NCBI GenBank assembly: GCA_033807775.1
Contig: CM066326.1
Coordinates: 87,210,873-87,274,872, forward strand
Source of the DNA: Saussurea involucrata
Lineage: Eukaryota > Streptophyta > Magnoliopsida > Asterales > Asteraceae
Direction: 5' to 3'
DNA: 64,000 bases
Shown here: piece after piece, positions 10,848-22,299 of the stretch
Layout of the letters: each line of letters opens with the position of its first letter
Position numbering within the stretch: the first letter of the stretch is position 1
The notes under the pieces: generated by a model
The model's database searches: none
Told to the model about the DNA's origin: nothing
What the model saw: only the letters and a program-made list of their open reading frames with translations
Position numbers and translations under genes: made by a program

Positions 10848-11359
10848 ATATCGATTCCTAATTCTTGATCTAGTGGGTATCCAAGACGGGTTAATCGGTC
10901 AATATACCCTTTCATTTTCAAAACGTGGGTACTGACAGATGAACCCTCAGTCATCATACAGGCATGCAATGCCTTGACTGTGTCAAACCTCTCTTGACTT
11001 GCCTGTAATTGAAACATAGATTTCAAAGAGGACATCATATCCCATGCAGGCATGCCTTCATGTTCCCTTAGAAGCTCGAGAGTCATGGATGCAAGCATCA
11101 AACAACTAACATCCAGTGAGTCATTGAGATGCTTATCATAAGCAACTCTATCCTCAGCTGAAGCATTTATGTCAGGAGCGTTTGGAAGGGGTTTTTCTAG
11201 AACGTACAACTTCTTTTCGTGTTTGAGGACAATCCTCAAGAAACGAAACCCATCGACGAAGTTCGTACCGTTCAGTTTATCCTTATAAAGGATTGACCGT
11301 AACGTAAATTGAGATAAATCGGTTGTGTTTGTAATTTGGTTGGAGGTGTTAGCAGACAT
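10848..11359 (-). pseudogene. Ty1/copia gag, N-terminal part
   Basis: Starts with ATG at 11357-11359 (MSANTSNQ), followed by the copia gag N-terminal pattern LNGTNFVDGFRFLRIVLKHE and the region that ends in the RLTRLGYPLDQELG stretch. The frame is cut at 10848 by the solo LTR and continues in phase at 8946 if the inserted LTR and one copy of its target duplication are left out. Its long leader, PBS and LTR lie to the right. Confidence 0.85.
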
Positions 11360-11385
11360 CTACAAAATAATTTTAGTAACTTTAA

Positions 11386-11593
11386 TATCTCAAATAAATG
11401 AATTAACCTTTCAAAATCATTTGATTTGAGCTAAGATCCATATTTCACCTACTTCCATAAATGGTTAATGCAATGTATATGGAATTAGGCTATTTAGGTA
11501 GACATCATCCAATTATGTTCAACATAACTCTTAGATGTCGTGGGATTCTATTAAATATATCATATATTGAATTCGGCACGTTTAATCTCACTT
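11386..11593. repeat. Left copy of a 208-bp duplication flanking a TIR element
   Basis: Starts TATCTCAAATAAATGAATTA and ends TTTAATCTCACTT directly at the left end of the element at 11594. It is about 96% identical by eye to 12855-13062 and of exactly equal length. Confidence 0.85.
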
Positions 11594-12854
11594 GGGAAAA
11601 GTCTAAAAAAACTCAATGGACTTTAGTGTTTGGAGTGATTAAGTCCTTGGACAATTTTTTGGAACAAAAAAGCCCTTAAACATTTCAAAAATTGTTAAAT
11701 AAACCATTGGACTTTTGGAAACCTGTTAAATACATCCTAATAAGGATGTATTTAACAGGTTTCCAAAAGTCCAATGGTTTATTTAACACATTTTAGAATG
11801 TCTAAGGACTTATTTGTTCCAAAAAATTGTTCAAATATTTTTTTCCACTTTAAGAATTGTTGTTGGCTATAAAAAGAAATGAATTATAAAACATTTTTTT
11901 AGAAAAACATTACACTTCACATTTTATATATTAAAAATACGTCTTTACAAGTCACACCATTATAATTGTCTCGTCAATACGTTCAAATGAGTCCAATATT
12001 GGATATTTTTTTATTTAATCTTATATCATAAATAGGTACGAATTATTTGTAATACTTACACTTTATATCTTTTAAGGTCATTTATATATTAATATAAGAT
12101 TAATCTGTAATTACAGGGTATAATGTGTAAGTATTAAAAATAATACTTACAATTGTTTAAAATTGCATGCAGCCTGAATAGCAGGTAAACTACAAATTAA
12201 AAGAAAAAAAATACGTACAATTGTTTAAAATGTTTATCTTGAATTGGTACTACATCTTTACAGTAATGCTTTTATTTAGTGATATTATTTTGTTTTAATT
12301 TATAATCGTGATGAAGTCGTTATTCCTATTCACAAAATGGTATCTGACTGCAGTGATGATCTTAACCATGTTATAAGCGATAATTCAAGTGAACATATGT
12401 CTGATTGTTTATCTGTAGACCTTTTGATGCAACTGTTGGCATTTCTTTGTGCAACTCTTGGTATATTTTAGTTCAATTTTTGGTAAATTATGTTTAACTT
12501 TCATGTACATCTATTTATATTTTGGATACAACTTTTATATGTTTTGGGAAGAGTAATGAAAAATGGTATATTCGTTTCGTTTTATAAATTGTATTTTTTT
12601 TGTTCAAAAAATGTGTAAGAACTTAATAGTTTAAAGTATATAAGTTTGTTTGGTTTTTTCATACTTTTTTCAATTATTTTTAACACGTTAACCAATTTTA
12701 TAAGTCATAAATATGTATGTAACAGGTTTTAGAAAGTCCAATGGTTCATTTAACAGGTTATGAAAAGTGCAATGGTTTATTTGTTCCAAAAATTTGTCCA
12801 ATGACTTAATCATTCATAATACTAAATTCTATTGGGTTTTATTAGACTTTTCTC
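11594..12854. mobile_element. TIR (foldback-type) DNA element, 1261 bp
   Basis: Terminal inverted repeats: left GGGAAAAGTCTAAAAAAACT, right (reverse complement) GAGAAAAGTCTAATAAAACC. Similarity continues inward for about 100 bp, including GATTAAGTC and GGACAA blocks. A 94-bp palindrome lies near the left end. No transposase is seen. Instead of a short target duplication it is bounded on both sides by the 208-bp direct repeat. Superfamily unassigned. Confidence 0.75.
11694..11787. repeat. 94-bp near-perfect palindrome
   Basis: Arms of about 45 bp from GTTAAATAAACC to GGTTTATTTAAC, meeting at CATCCTAATAAGGATG. It lies inside the TIR element and could form a cruciform or a long RNA hairpin. Confidence 0.85.
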
Positions 12855-13062
12855 TATCTCAAATAAATGAATTAACCTTTCAAAATCATTTGATTTGAGT
12901 TAAGATCCATATTTCACCTACTTTCATAAATGGTTAATGCACTGTCTATGGAATTAGGCTATTTAGGTAGACATCATCCAATTATGTTCAATATAACTCT
13001 TAGATGTCGTGGAATTCTATTCAATATATCATACATTGAATTCGGCACGTTTAATCCCACTT
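12855..13062. repeat. Right copy of the 208-bp duplication
   Basis: Begins immediately after the right TIR (CTTTTCTC) and ends TTTAATCCCACTT. About nine substitutions distinguish it from 11386-11593. Confidence 0.85.
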
Positions 13063-14843
13063 CAACGCCTTGAAAATAGTTATAGATGGCTAGACACTTT
13101 CTATGATATTTCCAAGTAAACTAACCATACTAAGGTATCATGATCTCACCTAAACTCTCAACTTAGGGTTTATTGGGATCGGTCGTCCAAAATACGACTA
13201 TTTAAGTGAATGACTAAGCGACTTTCCACTTAAATCTTATTATCTTGGCACCTTGTCTCACACTACAATCATCCGATGTGATTGGCTAGGCACTTACCAC
13301 ACCGAAATCCTCAAGTACCTTAAATGGATGGCGTTTAGTTTACATTTTGTAAAAGGTTTAATTTTAAAAAAACATTTAAATTTTTTTAAAACGTTTTGAT
13401 TTAAAACCTTGTTTTAAAATCTTATTTTAAAAGTTTATCCAATTATATCGGTTTGATTTTTGATAAACATATCAGTTTTAAAATATCATATTTTATTTAT
13501 CGATTTAAAATTTATTTTGCGTTTGATTTTTATTTTAAAAACGTTTGCAAATATTATAACAATAATAAGGCAATTAAACAAAATAAAAGCAAACACAAAA
13601 TAAACAACCACAACAAACTGATAATATACGGTTTTGCCCCTAATATGGTGTTGTGAGCCAATACAACAACCATGGTCTGTCTATGGACGTCTTCAAGCTC
13701 CCACTGGCCTCGCCATCTTAGAAACTCCAGGGACTCCGTCTCGACCTTTTGAAACTCCGTCTTCGGGCTTGATTTACAATTTAAAATAGAAAATACAACA
13801 TGTCCTATTCTATTTTACAATTAAACCTGTCTAGGAAATTAAAAATAAAATTACATCATGGATGCAATTTAATACATTTTAATTTTCCAAACAAAAATTA
13901 AATTAACCCCAGGTCATTCGGGGCAAACCGTATACTATCTAACATTATTTTAAACATAAAATAAAACAATCGATCGGAACTAATTAACATAATTAATAGC
14001 CGATTAACGTAAACAAATTATTATATGGCAAATTAAACTTAAAATCGTTCCTATCCCTTTTAAATGTGAGTTACTAACCCGTACGATAATTTTAAACATA
14101 AAATCAATTGATATTAGCTAATTATATAAACATATCTAAAAGCCAATTAAATCGAAAAAATCCGAAAAGAATATTGATAACAAGAATTTTAAGACGATAA
14201 AATTTTGAATCAAAAGTTGAACTTAGGCCTACAAGCCCAATACGTGAAAACAAGGTAACAACCCACACCCGTATGGGCCAAAAACTTTCAAAGTTTACTT
14301 TCCCCAAAACGAACTCCTTTGGCGTAGCTTATGAGCATGGAGTCATGGACAACAGTCCAAACTGCTAGGAACCATAGTCCCAGCAGTGGTCGTTACTCGG
14401 CTCCAAAGGATCAACGATAAAAGGAGGAGGAGCGGACACACAACCGGCGACCAATACGGTTCAGAAAACGGTGGCTCCGATCGGCACCGCCGGTGACGAA
14501 CAACGAAACCGCCAGCCGCGAACAGCGCTGGACAACTTGTTGTCCTCTTAAAACGTGGTTCTGTGATGACACACTAACGGCTCGAGGAAGGTCGGCGACA
14601 GAAACTAGCGACGGAAGCCGCTTGCGGTTGTCCCTGTTAGCGCCGGTGAAGAAGGGGAAAAAGGAGGGAGAAAAGGCATGTGGCGGCAGGGGAAGCACCT
14701 GCGTCTCTTTTTAGAAAACAAGAATTTAGGGTTTTCTAACCCTTTTGACCTTTTCCCTTGTAGCCCCTTTTGAAAGATAAAAAAAAACTTTTATTTTATT
14801 TTTATTTATAATCATATACATACATGTATATAACTAGGATGAG

Positions 14844-14846
<3 letters not shown>
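13063..14846 (-). other. Leader of the copia element, non-coding
   Basis: Sequence between the gag start and the copia PBS, read on the minus strand. It is AT-rich with a GC-richer block at about 14330-14720. Short frames there (14411-14698 minus, 14493-14714 plus) overlap on opposite strands and look like chance. Nothing else was recognised. Confidence 0.5.
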
Positions 14847-14885
<39 letters not shown>

Positions 14886-15119
14886 GGAGGATCAAACGAG
14901 AATGATATCTGTTTAAAAGAATAAAGGAATGACTCTCATCCAATCATTTTAATAAATTAAATATCAAAATTATTTATTCAAAAAATCAGTTAAAAGGGTA
15001 TTTTGGTCTTATATTATGATAATTATTTTAGGATAGAATTTAATCCCTTAAATTGTGGGATCACCTCTCTCATACGACTTCATCTCCAACCTTCTTTTCC
15101 AAACTTCTTCTCCAATTTT

Positions 15120-15530
15120 CTTCTCCAATCTTCTTCTTCAACCTGCTCGCCGCCGATGCACCTGCTCGCCGCCGCCGATGCACCTGCTCCAGGCGACATC
15201 TCCTTTCTCTCTGCATCGTCTCCGGCGACCTGTGGAACCGCCGCCGCACCTGCTCGCCGCCGCTGCACCTGCTCGTCGCCGCCGCTGCAACCGCCGCACC
15301 TGCTCGTCGCCGCTACACCTCTTCTCGATTTCCCGTCGCACGACCGCCCTTCGCCGCAGTCGCCATCTCGATTTCTCTCCATCTCTCAATCTAAAGTAAG
15401 CGCAAACCGCCGGCCGCTACTTCTTCTCTCTTCTCTCTTGTTCGACCATCGAATGCCGCCACCACCAGACGCCGACGCTCTCTCCATCCTGTTCTTCTGT
15501 TCACCTGCAGCGCCACCACCGCTGCCGATC
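15120..15530. repeat. GC-rich CACCTGCTCGCCGCCG repeats inside E1
   Basis: Seven or so diverged copies of a 17-30 bp unit CACCTGCTCGCCGCCG, giving Pro/Ala/Arg-rich open frames in several phases on both strands. CT-rich flanks look like the 5' end of a host gene, so it may be captured. No protein family was recognised, and I do not call a gene. Confidence 0.5.
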
Positions 15531-15554
15531 TCTCTCTCTCTCTCTCTCTTGATT

Positions 15555-15830
15555 TTAGGTTTCTCTATTGTTAATCACAAGTGATTTTATGTTTTCTCTA
15601 TTGTTAATCACAAGTGATTTAGGCTTGGATTATGTGATATTATGGGATTTTAGGTTTCTCTATGGTTAATCACAAGTGATTTTAGGTTTATCTATTGTTA
15701 ATCACAAGTGATATTATGTGATTTTAGGTTTCTCTATAACATAATTTAGGTTTCTCTATTGTTAATCACAAGTGATATTATGTGATTGTTGTTTCTCTAT
15801 TGATTATCACAAGTGATATTCTATAGCAGA
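15555..15830 (+). repeat. Minisatellite, core TTAATCACAAGTGAT
   Basis: Six to seven variable units of 35-60 bp combining AGGTTTCTCTATTG and TTAATCACAAGTGAT, directly after the GC-rich block in E1. Confidence 0.75.
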
Positions 15831-16115
15831 TTTTGGATTAACCGGATGAATAGCCAATGAATTGCCGAAATGGATTAATCGATTTTGCTTGAATAAAGGA
15901 AAATGATACATACGATTTTGGTTTGAATGATATATTGTGATCCCTAAATTTTAGAAAGTCAATACTATACTAAATTAATCCATAGCATAAATGACCTTAA
16001 TACCCTTTTAGTCTGATTTTTGGAAATTATTATTTTTGGAATTGTTTTTAAAAATGAATGGTTGAGAGTTATTCCTTTATTCTTTTAAACAGATGTCATT
16101 CTCGTTTGAACCCAC

Positions 16116-16178
<63 letters not shown>

Positions 16179-16187
16179 TATATACAT

Positions 16188-17569
16188 AGAGAAGTTTCTT
16201 GATCATTCCATTTCTATTGATCCAATGACTCATATTGAATAGAGTTTTTAACTGAAATTATTAATTAAGGTGATTAGAGGTAAAAATGGAAGATAATTTA
16301 AACTCATGCCTACCATATTTGACTTTTAATTAGAAATTTTTACCCCCTTAAAGTTTAAAATAAATTATCTTAAAAAATACTAATATTTTAATCAAACAAA
16401 TTACATCAAAAAAATGAGAATTTTGTGCTCTTCGATATGACATCCATCTCGATATAGTTTTTTTTGTTGTTTTAACCGTTTTTACGTGAATTGTCATATA
16501 TGTGTCATATTCATTATGAATATTTATGTATTCAAGTGTTTATAACATCTCGACACCATAAGTCTGTAACTCGACATCACTTTCTACAACACTTTCTTCA
16601 ACGTCCTAAGACATCGTGTTTTTCATTACCGTAACCCAACACCCATCGAGATGAATCGGGAATTTATCGAGTTTCGATTGTGAACCGAGGAACGAAAGAG
16701 AGTGTGTCACGTCTCCACACCTTCACGGATCACTCATGTATTATTCTTCATGAATAATGTATCATTCAGGGTGAATAATACACGATTCATGAATCGTGTA
16801 TTATTCACCCTGAATGATGTATTATTCATATTGAATACTGTATTATTCATCATGAATAGTGAATGAATGTTCACTTTTGTTATTCATACTGAATGTGTGC
16901 ACCTGGAGATATACATACATATTCATAAAGAATAAAACCAAGTCGCGATTGTGAATCGAAAAACAAAAGAGAGTGCGTCATGTGTTCACACCTCCACGGG
17001 TCATTCATATATTATTCATCATGAATAATTTATCATTCAGGAAGAATAATACAACACTCAAGGTGAATAATACATGATTCATGTTTAATAATACACGAAT
17101 CAGGAATTCGTGTATTATTCATCGTGAATGTTGTATTATTCGTCATGAATAGTGAATGAACGTACCCTTTGTTATTCATATTGAATATGGACAACAGAAA
17201 ACGTGCATACATATTCATACTGAATATAACACATACATAGCATTTCACGTAAAAACGGTTAAAATGAAGAAAAAACTATATCGAAGAGCACGAAATTCTC
17301 GTTTTTTGATGTAATTTGTTTGATTAAAATATTAGTAATTTTTAAGATAATTTATTTTAAACTTTAAGGGGGTAAAAGTTTTTTAATTAAAAAAGAAAAT
17401 AAAAAGTCAAAGATGATAGATACTGATTCAAATTTCCATATATGTCCCTAATCACTTCTCAATTGGTTTCATTAAGTTTTAACCATTGATTAGTTTTTCA
17501 AATCTTGATCAATGGTTATGACTTGTCCTCATGTTCACAATTGAAAATGACTTTTCATTTAAACCCACC
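16188..17569. mobile_element. (TA)n-bounded TIR element E2 with long inverted repeats
   Basis: Flanked by TA-rich tracts. The right end, reverse complemented, begins GGTGGGTTTAAATGAAAAGT; the left end begins near CATAGAGAAGTTTCTTGATC. Inner arms pair over more than 150 bp (about 16330-16500 with 17240-17400, including CTTTAAGGGGGTAAAA and TATCGAAGAGCACG). The centre is a tandem duplication of about 270 bp full of TATTATTCA/TGAATAATA palindromes. No coding sequence recognised. Confidence 0.7.
16680..17235. repeat. Tandem duplication rich in TATTATTCA palindromes
   Basis: Two diverged copies (about 16680-16925 and 16930-17235) share CGATTGTGAA, AAAGAGAGTG, CTCCAC and the ATAGTGAATGAA block. 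Near 16758-16821 lies a palindrome with arms of about 29-32 bp centred on ATTCATGAAT. Confidence 0.75.
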
Positions 17570-17647
17570 ATATATATATATATACATCATATATATATAT
17601 ATATATAATTTTATTTATTTATTATAACACAAGCATGTTTTATAAAA

Positions 17648-18028
17648 GGGAAATTAATTAAAATACCCCAACATTGAAAGTGACTTACCAAAGTACCCCA
17701 AAAAATTTACTTCTTACCGAAATGCCCTCTTTTTCCGCGATAGGATCCCGCGATAGCGGGTAGGGACTGAAAGTGTAAAATTTTGCAAGATTATTTACAC
17801 TTTCAGTCCCCATAGCGGGCCATCGCGGGCCGCGTTTGAGCCATCGCGGGCCTCGATCGCGGGGGCCAGGGACTGAAAGTGTAAATATTTCTTGCAAAAA
17901 TTTTCACAATTGGTCCCTGCCCGCGATCGCGGGATCCTATCGCGGAAAAAGAGGGCATTTCGGTAAGATTTTTTTTTGGGTACTTTGGTAAGTCACTTTC
18001 AATGTTGGGGTATTTTAATTAATTTCCC
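17648..18028. mobile_element. Small non-autonomous MULE
   Basis: TIRs GGGAAATTAATTAAAATA at both ends; 9-bp target duplication TTTATAAAA at 17639-17647 and 18029-18037. Subterminal GC-rich palindromes (CCCGCGATCGCGGG at 17920-17933 and a variant near 17748) stand out from the AT-rich surroundings. The same TIR and palindromes define the larger MULE at 24537-28125. Confidence 0.9.
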
Positions 18029-18037
18029 TTTATAAAA

Positions 18038-18211
18038 TTCCTTTTTGTACCAGCCGTGATCTAAAGGAAACAAACCCAATTAGAAAATTAGGTCTAATTA
18101 GAATCAATAGAAAAAGCAGCCGTATATATATAACATATATATTTTTCCGTGATTCGATTTAATTGCAATATAATACATTTTGTTCCCCTTTTAGTTAAAT
18201 GAAATTAAAGC
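18038..18211 (-). other. PBS-proximal part of the copia leader
   Basis: AT-rich sequence between the MULE and the PBS; no motif recognised. Confidence 0.4.
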
Positions 18212-18224
18212 GGCTCTGATACCA
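18212..18224 (-). other. Primer binding site of the copia element (iMet type)
   Basis: On the minus strand TGGTATCAGAGCC, the full iMet-type PBS, one base after the LTR end. It shows that 18226-18975 is the 5' LTR of the copia element whose gag lies at 8536-11359. Confidence 0.85.
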
Positions 18225-18225
18225 C

Positions 18226-18975
18226 TGTTGGGTTTTACTGAGATTTGTAACCGTTAAACGCAGCATAAATTAAATCATTTTGGTTACAAATTATAGAAAA
18301 ACATTTCTAAAACAAACTCAATCGGATTCAATGAAGCATTTAATTAAAACATAATAACACACCATAGGGTGTTTAGAATTGTACATTTTAGGATCTGTTG
18401 TGGTTGAACGATCGGGACACTAAGAAATCAATGTAGACTTCCTCTAACGGTATTGACACACGAACACGCGAATTCCAACGAGTGCTAGCCCAAAAGAACC
18501 TCTAATTCTAAATATGTGTATGTGTATAATTCGGATTCAGAGAATCGAATTGGTCGTCTGAAAACAAATGACCTGACATCCTATTTATATTGACAGTAAA
18601 TAAGATTTATGTCTAACTGTAATTATTTGAATTCAAATCATTTGAATAATTATCTGAATAATTATATTTATCTAAAAGATAATTATTCATATTTACAGAC
18701 AGAACCCTGTAATTATCATAATTACATTTTACACATATTATTTAGTTATTATTTCAACAATAACTATTTAACTGTCAAACATGACTTTAACGGGTTTCTT
18801 TCTAATGGAAGCAAACGTGTTCTTTGTGTGCGACCCTTTAGGTTTACATACTCATTGGCAGCATTTCTGTGTGACACGTGTCGTGGGCATATAGTAACCT
18901 ACATAAAATAATGTTAAAGTATCGTCTCTTACCAATAAAGTGATAACAAATACTAGATAAGTATTTGGGTAAACA
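18226..18975 (-). mobile_element. 5' LTR of the Ty1/copia element
   Basis: The inner end is sharp (plus strand TGTTGGGTTTTACTG next to the PBS). The outer end is placed at ATTTGGGTAAACA, giving TG...CA termini and about 750 bp; this end is inferred because no partner LTR is in the window. Confidence 0.7.
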
Positions 18976-18981
18976 TTCTAA

Positions 18982-19572
18982 GGGGGCGTTTGGTTCGCAT
19001 AATGAAAATTAGTGGAATTGGAATTCATTAAAGGAATTTGTCTTTGAAGAAATTGAAATTAATTTGACATGCACTTTGATTGTGTTTGATTGGATGAAAT
19101 TGAAAAGGGTGGGTGTGGCTAGAATGGAGGCGGGGTAGGGGTTGGTAGGTAGGATGGTCGGGCTAGGCAGTGTGGGGTGGGCATGGGCAAGGGTAGGGGG
19201 TCCGTGGGTGGCCAATGCGGGGAAGACAGGGGCAAGTTAGAGTAGAGGTGGGGTAAGGGGCCAAGGGCATGGCTGGATGGGGGTGGCAGCGGTGGGGTAA
19301 AGGTGGGCAGGTGGGTAGATGTAGGCAGGTAGTGACAATAGTTGCATGGTTATGATGGGGTAGGGGATAGTTGATGTTGGTTCAAATGAATGCAAAATGA
19401 TAGAAATCAATTGTTTCCATTATATCAAGTATTGCTAAATTTATAGATTTGTGGAACTCAATAAAATTAAAAGCATTTCATCCATTGTATTGAACCAAAA
19501 AAAATAAAATGATCAAATGAATTTATCATTATAATTTCATCAAATTTTTCGAATTCTGTGAGCCAAACGGGC
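18982..19572. mobile_element. PIF/Harbinger-like MITE
   Basis: Ends GGGGGCGTTTGGTTCGCA and, reverse complemented, GCCCGTTTGGCTCACA, flanked by TAA on both sides (18979-18981 and 19573-19575). The interior is a G-rich stretch without coding sequence. Confidence 0.65.
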
Positions 19573-19844
19573 TAAGGCATTGTTTGTCAAAAAAAAAACT
19601 ACCTTATAAGTCTTATAAGTGGAGGTGCTCAAAACCCCGATCAACCCAACCCAACCCGACGTAAAATAAACCAACCCGATGTCCAATCGAGTTGTAAAAT
19701 CTTCAAATCGTATGTATTGGGTTGATATCGGGTTACGAGAATTTGAACCCAACCCAACCCGATGAACCCGATACACCTTTACGTATCCTATATATTATAT
19801 ATAATTATATATGTATTCAATCTCTTATCCATCTCTATATAACT

Positions 19845-19848
<4 letters not shown>

Positions 19849-19912
<64 letters not shown>
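19849..19912. repeat. (CA)n(TA)n microsatellite
   Basis: About 20 CA units followed by about 12 TA units, immediately left of element E3. Confidence 0.9.
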
Positions 19913-20149
19913 GACTTGAGATCATGTGAGACCAGACTATTTTCGTGAGACCGTGAGACCAAAAAATTAACACTAAACTTTCACAACAAAAGACTGTGAA
20001 GGTACTGTGATGGTAAACCTTCACAGTGTTTTTGCTGTGAAGGTTTGCTGTTTTTCTTAGCTTCACAATGAATCACTGTGAAGGTTTAGTGTTAATTTAT
20101 TGGTCTCACGGTCTCACGAAAACAGACTGGTCTCACGTGAACCCAACCC
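19913..20149. mobile_element. (TA)n-bounded foldback element E3
   Basis: About 237 bp. Both ends carry GTGAGACCAG and TTTTCGTGAGACCGTGAGAC in inverted orientation; the right end, reverse complemented, begins GGGTTGGGTTCACGTGAGAC. The interior repeats CTTCACAGTG. TA tracts flank both ends. Confidence 0.75.
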
Positions 20150-20499
20150 TATATATATATATATATAGAGGGAGGATAATTTGAAACCCCTTAAAAGGTT
20201 GAAACTTGTGAAACCCTCATCTCCACCCTTGATCTAATCTTATAAACATTTTGTTTTTAATTTTTTTTTGACTTGAAGGGTATTTAGGTAATTTAAAACT
20301 ATCAGGTTTTTTAATTAATTATTATATTTGATTGAAAAAATCATCTCCTAAAATAATGGTTAGTGGATATCGATAAACATGGTAATTTCGGTTTTCCAAT
20401 TTTAAACATGATTTGATTTTATTTAGTTAATAGTAATTATCTATTGATTTGTTCAATAACACTCGTAACGTTTGATCGGAGAATTATTCCATCGTCCAA

Positions 20500-20787
20500 A
20501 TGGACAATTCCGACAAGCCAGATGCATCAGCGAACGAGAAAATCACATCTTTGAATTCTGACGATGCGGAACTTAAGAAGACCGACGACGATATGGAAGC
20601 CGACGGATATGTTCAGTCTTTGTGTTCCCTTTTCGGCAAAAACAACAATGAAGTTGTAACCTTTGATTCATTAAGTGGGTGTTTTAACTCCGTCGGTGAA
20701 AGAGTTGGTAGCTTTGATGATTCTTCAATGCTTGAACATGAACAGCTTGATGCAGGTGTTGATATATTACTCCAGATTCATTCATGA
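20500..20787 (+). pseudogene. 95-codon acidic open frame inside E4, unknown origin
   Basis: ATG to TGA frame with an acidic, Ser/Asp-rich product (MDNSDKPDASANEK..., DDDMEADGYVQSLCSLF). Its composition resembles the start of a host protein more than random AT-rich DNA. No family recognised. After the stop, segments (CATATTACTCCAGATTCATT) are repeated in tandem. It lies inside a TIR element, so I read it as a probable captured gene 5' end rather than a working gene. Confidence 0.35.
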
Positions 20788-21111
20788 ATGTTGCCATTCA
20801 TGATTTCCTATTCATCTTGACATATTACTCCAGATTCATTCATGAATGTTGCCATTTTAATCCAGATGCATTCATGAATGATGATTCATCCACTTAACTT
20901 TAGCTACTCATCACATTACTATCTTAATCATTATTTCAAAATCATGATCAACCAATCAGTAAACAAAATAAGTTCAAACATATGAGGGCATCAACTCATC
21001 AAGAATGCATAATCATGTTTATATATTCCTGAATAGGCATCAATGAATGTGTATTCATTAATTTTGCAGCCCAGTGTTTTTTTTTGGTCTAGGTTTTCAG
21101 CAACTAAAAAA

Positions 21112-21378
21112 TTAACAAGCATGTTCATTAAACACAGAACTTGCATGTTCATTAGACACAGGATCTTGGACTGGATTTGAATCACTCTGTTCATAATCGG
21201 TTGTGTTGCTTGGAACTTCAATCGGATTTTGGTTGTCGGGGTCAAACCAAACTTCGATTTCTTGTGATTGAATGACTTCAAGAACTTCTTCTTCCATCGG
21301 TTCTGCTTCTGCCTTGTGATTGAACTTCTTCTTCCATCGATTTCTTGTGATTGAACTTCTTCTTCCATCGGTTCTCAT
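21112..21378 (-). pseudogene. 88-codon open frame inside E4, unknown
   Basis: Minus-strand frame with a short internal duplication (SSIT and NRWKKKF/NHK blocks from a TTCTTCTTCCATCG tandem repeat) followed by a plausible acidic segment (WFDPDNQNPIEVPS). A second minus frame overlaps it. Possibly part of the same captured material; no function recognised. Confidence 0.25.
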
Positions 21379-21708
21379 ACACTATGTAGAACGGTTTCCC
21401 GGCGATGTTTTCCAGTTTAATCGGAAATTGAATCGGAGTGTATGCGAGTTTCCAGGGATTTGATTTTGATGAAATATCGTTTACTTGAATATGTTTATTT
21501 AATCGTCTTTGTGATTTACCGAAACTGCCCTTTAGCGTGCCTTTTACTGGATTATAAATAATGTTTTATTATAAATAATAAAATCCATTATCGAAACTGA
21601 TCTTAACCGTTGAAATTTAGATCAATGGTGATTTAGGGGGTTTCATTGGTTTCAACCTTTTTAAGGGTTTCAAAATAAAGCACCCAGATATATATATATA
21701 TATATATA

Positions 21709-22021
21709 GGGTCAGGTTCAGGGGAAAACCCTAAATAACTGGAAAACCAGAAAACCAAAAAAATACGAAGAAAAAAGTATATCAATATGGATGTCAAATT
21801 AGCGAGAAAAATATGATCGTTTATTTGGTGCAATTTATTTCATTCGAATTTTGTTCATTTTTCGTATTTTTTTCGAATAAAAAACAAGGGGGTGAGGTTT
21901 TTTAATTTAGATAATATTGTTGTAACCGCCCGTCTAATCACATCCATCAGATCATCTAATCCAACGGTTAATAAAGTGTTTTTTAGTTTTTCATTTATTT
22001 GAGGTTTTCCCCTGAACCTCC

Positions 22022-22023
<2 letters not shown>
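21709..22023. mobile_element. (TA)n-bounded TIR element E5a
   Basis: About 315 bp. Left end GGGTCAGGTTCAGGGGAAAA; right end, reverse complemented, AGGGAGGTTCAGGGGAAAAC, followed by CTC and TA microsatellites. No coding sequence. It shares both ends with the adjacent, longer E5b. Confidence 0.8.
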
Positions 22024-22084
<61 letters not shown>

Positions 22085-22299
22085 CAGGTTCAGGGGAAAA
22101 CCTCAAATAAACGGAAAACTAAGGAACACCCTTATAAACATTGATTCAATATAATCCAAAGGATATTAAAAATCATCAATTAATCTAATTATAATTAATG
22201 AAAAGGGTATTAAGGTAATTTGAGTACTATTTCAGATATGAAAAATACAAAAAGACATAAATCGTTTCCCTATAATTATAATTATGGAGATCACAGTTT

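Larger units (their letters stand above)
14883..16117. mobile_element. (TA)n-bounded TIR element E1
   Basis: Bounded by long TA tracts (14847-14882 and 16118-16170). The left end begins GAGGGAGGATCAAACGAGAA; the right end, reverse complemented, begins GGGTGGGTTCAAACGAGAAT. Matching TIR sequence (TCTGTTTAAAAGAATAAAGG) continues for about 70 bp. The interior holds a GC-rich block unlike the flanks and a minisatellite. No transposase is seen. Confidence 0.75.
20168..21687. mobile_element. (TA)n-bounded TIR element E4 with gene-like interior
   Basis: Left end GAGGGAGGATAATTTGAAAC; right end, reverse complemented, CTGGGTGCTTTATTTTGAAA; both continue AACCC, AAAGGTTGAAAC and ATGAAACCC-like blocks for about 50 bp. 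TA tracts on both sides. The interior holds a 95-codon plus-strand frame and a composition unlike the ends, suggesting captured sequence. Confidence 0.7.

Noticed and set aside
15003..15584. 193-codon Ser/Leu/Pro-rich frame as a gene
   Set aside because: Low-complexity tandem DNA opens all frames here; it lies within a TIR element and runs into a minisatellite.
18212..18224. GGCTCTGATACCA sites as tRNA genes
   Set aside because: Only the 3' tRNA-matching stretch is present next to LTRs; these are primer binding sites.
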